Assembly: GCA_037126765.1 (NCBI GenBank)
Contig: JBBCBC010000025.1
Coordinates: 17,416,175 to 17,480,174, forward strand
DNA length: 64,000 nt
Direction: 5' to 3'
Source: Stenogyne calaminthoides
Taxonomy: Eukaryota; Streptophyta; Magnoliopsida; Lamiales; Lamiaceae
In this document: piece by piece, positions 63,383 through 64,000 of the stretch
Layout of the letters: the number at the start of each line of letters is the position of its first letter
Position numbering within the stretch: position 1 is the stretch's first letter
The notes under the pieces: generated by a model
Databases searched by the model: none
Told to the model about the DNA's origin: nothing
The model's input: only the letters and a program-made list of their open reading frames with translations
Position numbers and translations under genes: made by a program

Positions 63383-64000
63383 TGATGGTCCCGATTTTGA
63401 GTGGATAACCCATGTGCATGCGGAAGACTTGTGTAATGCATATAAAACAGGGGTGAGGGTAGAGTGATTCCTATTTTTCGCGTTTAAAGTTCATGTGTGT
63501 TGTTTTGCTTATAATCAAATGCATATGACAAGTAAGAACATAAAGCAGTAAAGAACACACGATTTTATAGTGGTTCGGACGAAACTCGTCCTACATCCAC
63601 TCTTCCCTTAATATAGGGGCACCTACTTAACCGACTTAACCAACGGGACTTATCTCCCTCTCGGGATTGCCTATAGATGTTTACCGAGTTCACACTCAAA
63701 CGGGACTTATCACCCTCACAGGATTTCCTATAGATGTTTACCGAGTTCACACTCAAACGGGACTTATCACCTTCACGGGATTGCCTATAGATGTTTACCG
63801 AGTTCACACTCAACCGATCCCAGAAATCAGAAACTAGAATCCCTAGTCTGAAATCTTGCGGTAACAACCTTAACCTAACTTTTGGGTTTGGGTAAAGATT
63901 TGTTTGGTTTCCAACTAGGTTGAGATTTTCCCTTACATTTGTTTAGCCTCAATGCTAAGGATTGGAAAATCTCTCTAAGCTTAGGATATTACATTTGTGC
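63383..64000 (-). repeat. LTR of a further copia-like element E (cut by window edge)
   Basis: Starts TGATGGTCCCGATTTTGAG right where the A4 gag match stops; on the minus strand the LTR would end GGGACCATCA, like the GGGACCAACA of the A family. The stretch TTTATAGTGGTTCGGACG followed by CGTCCTACATCCACTC parallels A1 at 2391-2423 in the same orientation. This suggests a related but distinct element. The adjoining A4 gag has no primer site, so this would be E's 3' LTR. The right part is outside the window. Confidence 0.6.
63645..63815 (-). repeat. 57-bp tandem repeat, three copies, in LTR E
   Basis: Units start at 63645, 63702 and 63759. Each begins GGGACTTATC and contains CTATAGATGTTTACCGAGTT then CACACTCAA. 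It takes the place of the 45-bp repeat of the A-family LTRs. The minus-strand ORF with repeating SVNSVNIYRQS is a by-product of the unit length. Confidence 0.9.

Noticed and set aside
63565..63867. Minus-strand ORF with SVNSVNIYRQSREGDKSR repeats
   Set aside because: A by-product of the 57-bp tandem repeat in LTR E.

Overview
The window is plant nuclear DNA, almost certainly from an angiosperm and probably a eudicot, taken from a gene-poor, heterochromatin-like stretch. I see no host gene, tRNA, rRNA, CRISPR array or bacterial signal. Nearly every base is LTR retrotransposon: Ty1/copia elements with a Sirevirus-type layout (initiator-Met primer site, CCHC Gag, pol, then a long envelope-like ORF), other copia families, and Ty3/gypsy elements of the Tat type (two RNase H domains and an antisense gene downstream of pol). 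Almost all ORFs are broken, so most coding entries are called pseudogenes.

Layout from left to right. (1) 1-3955: 5' part of a minus-strand Sirevirus, A1, running off the left edge. (2) 3956-6694: plus-strand copia remnant D. (3) 6695-15687: minus-strand copia B1, of the same family as D and inserted into it. B1's 3' LTR is split by A2 (7603-13128), a shortened, pol-less Sirevirus with a perfect ATAAT target duplication. (4) 15688-45195: plus-strand copia C, interrupted by a solo B-family LTR (16213-18049), by the 14.2-kb Sirevirus A3 (19007-33228, duplication GAATT), and by a 5'-truncated minus-strand Tat gypsy, G2 (37772-43738). (5) 45196-63382: minus-strand Sirevirus A4, lacking its 3' end and split inside its protease by the 11.2-kb Tat gypsy G1 (50454-61644, duplication ATATG). 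(6) 63383-64000: end of another LTR, E, cut by the right edge.

The nesting gives a relative order: D is older than B1, B1 older than A2 and C, C older than the solo B LTR, A3 and G2, and A4 older than G1 and E. Shared LTR sequence, primer sites, polypurine tracts, TATA boxes and 5-bp target duplications support most boundaries. The weakest are the 3' end of C's 5' LTR, the inner edge of G2's LTR, and the illegitimate junctions near 43738 and 45195.

The most interesting biology is in the accessory genes. The Sireviruses carry an envelope-like coiled-coil ORF that differs strongly between A3 and A4 although their pol regions are very similar. Both Tat elements carry antisense genes; the G2 copy has its own TATA box and two or three intron-like GT..AG intervals. 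A2 combines a pol deletion, an inverted gag block and LTRs without a TATA box, yet has a perfect target duplication. A separate caution: in discrete patches of A2 and A3, CTGA/TCAG tetramers are replaced by TCGA, CTTTGA or CAAG. That looks more like an assembly or basecalling artefact than ordinary mutation, and it would account for some of the frameshifts.
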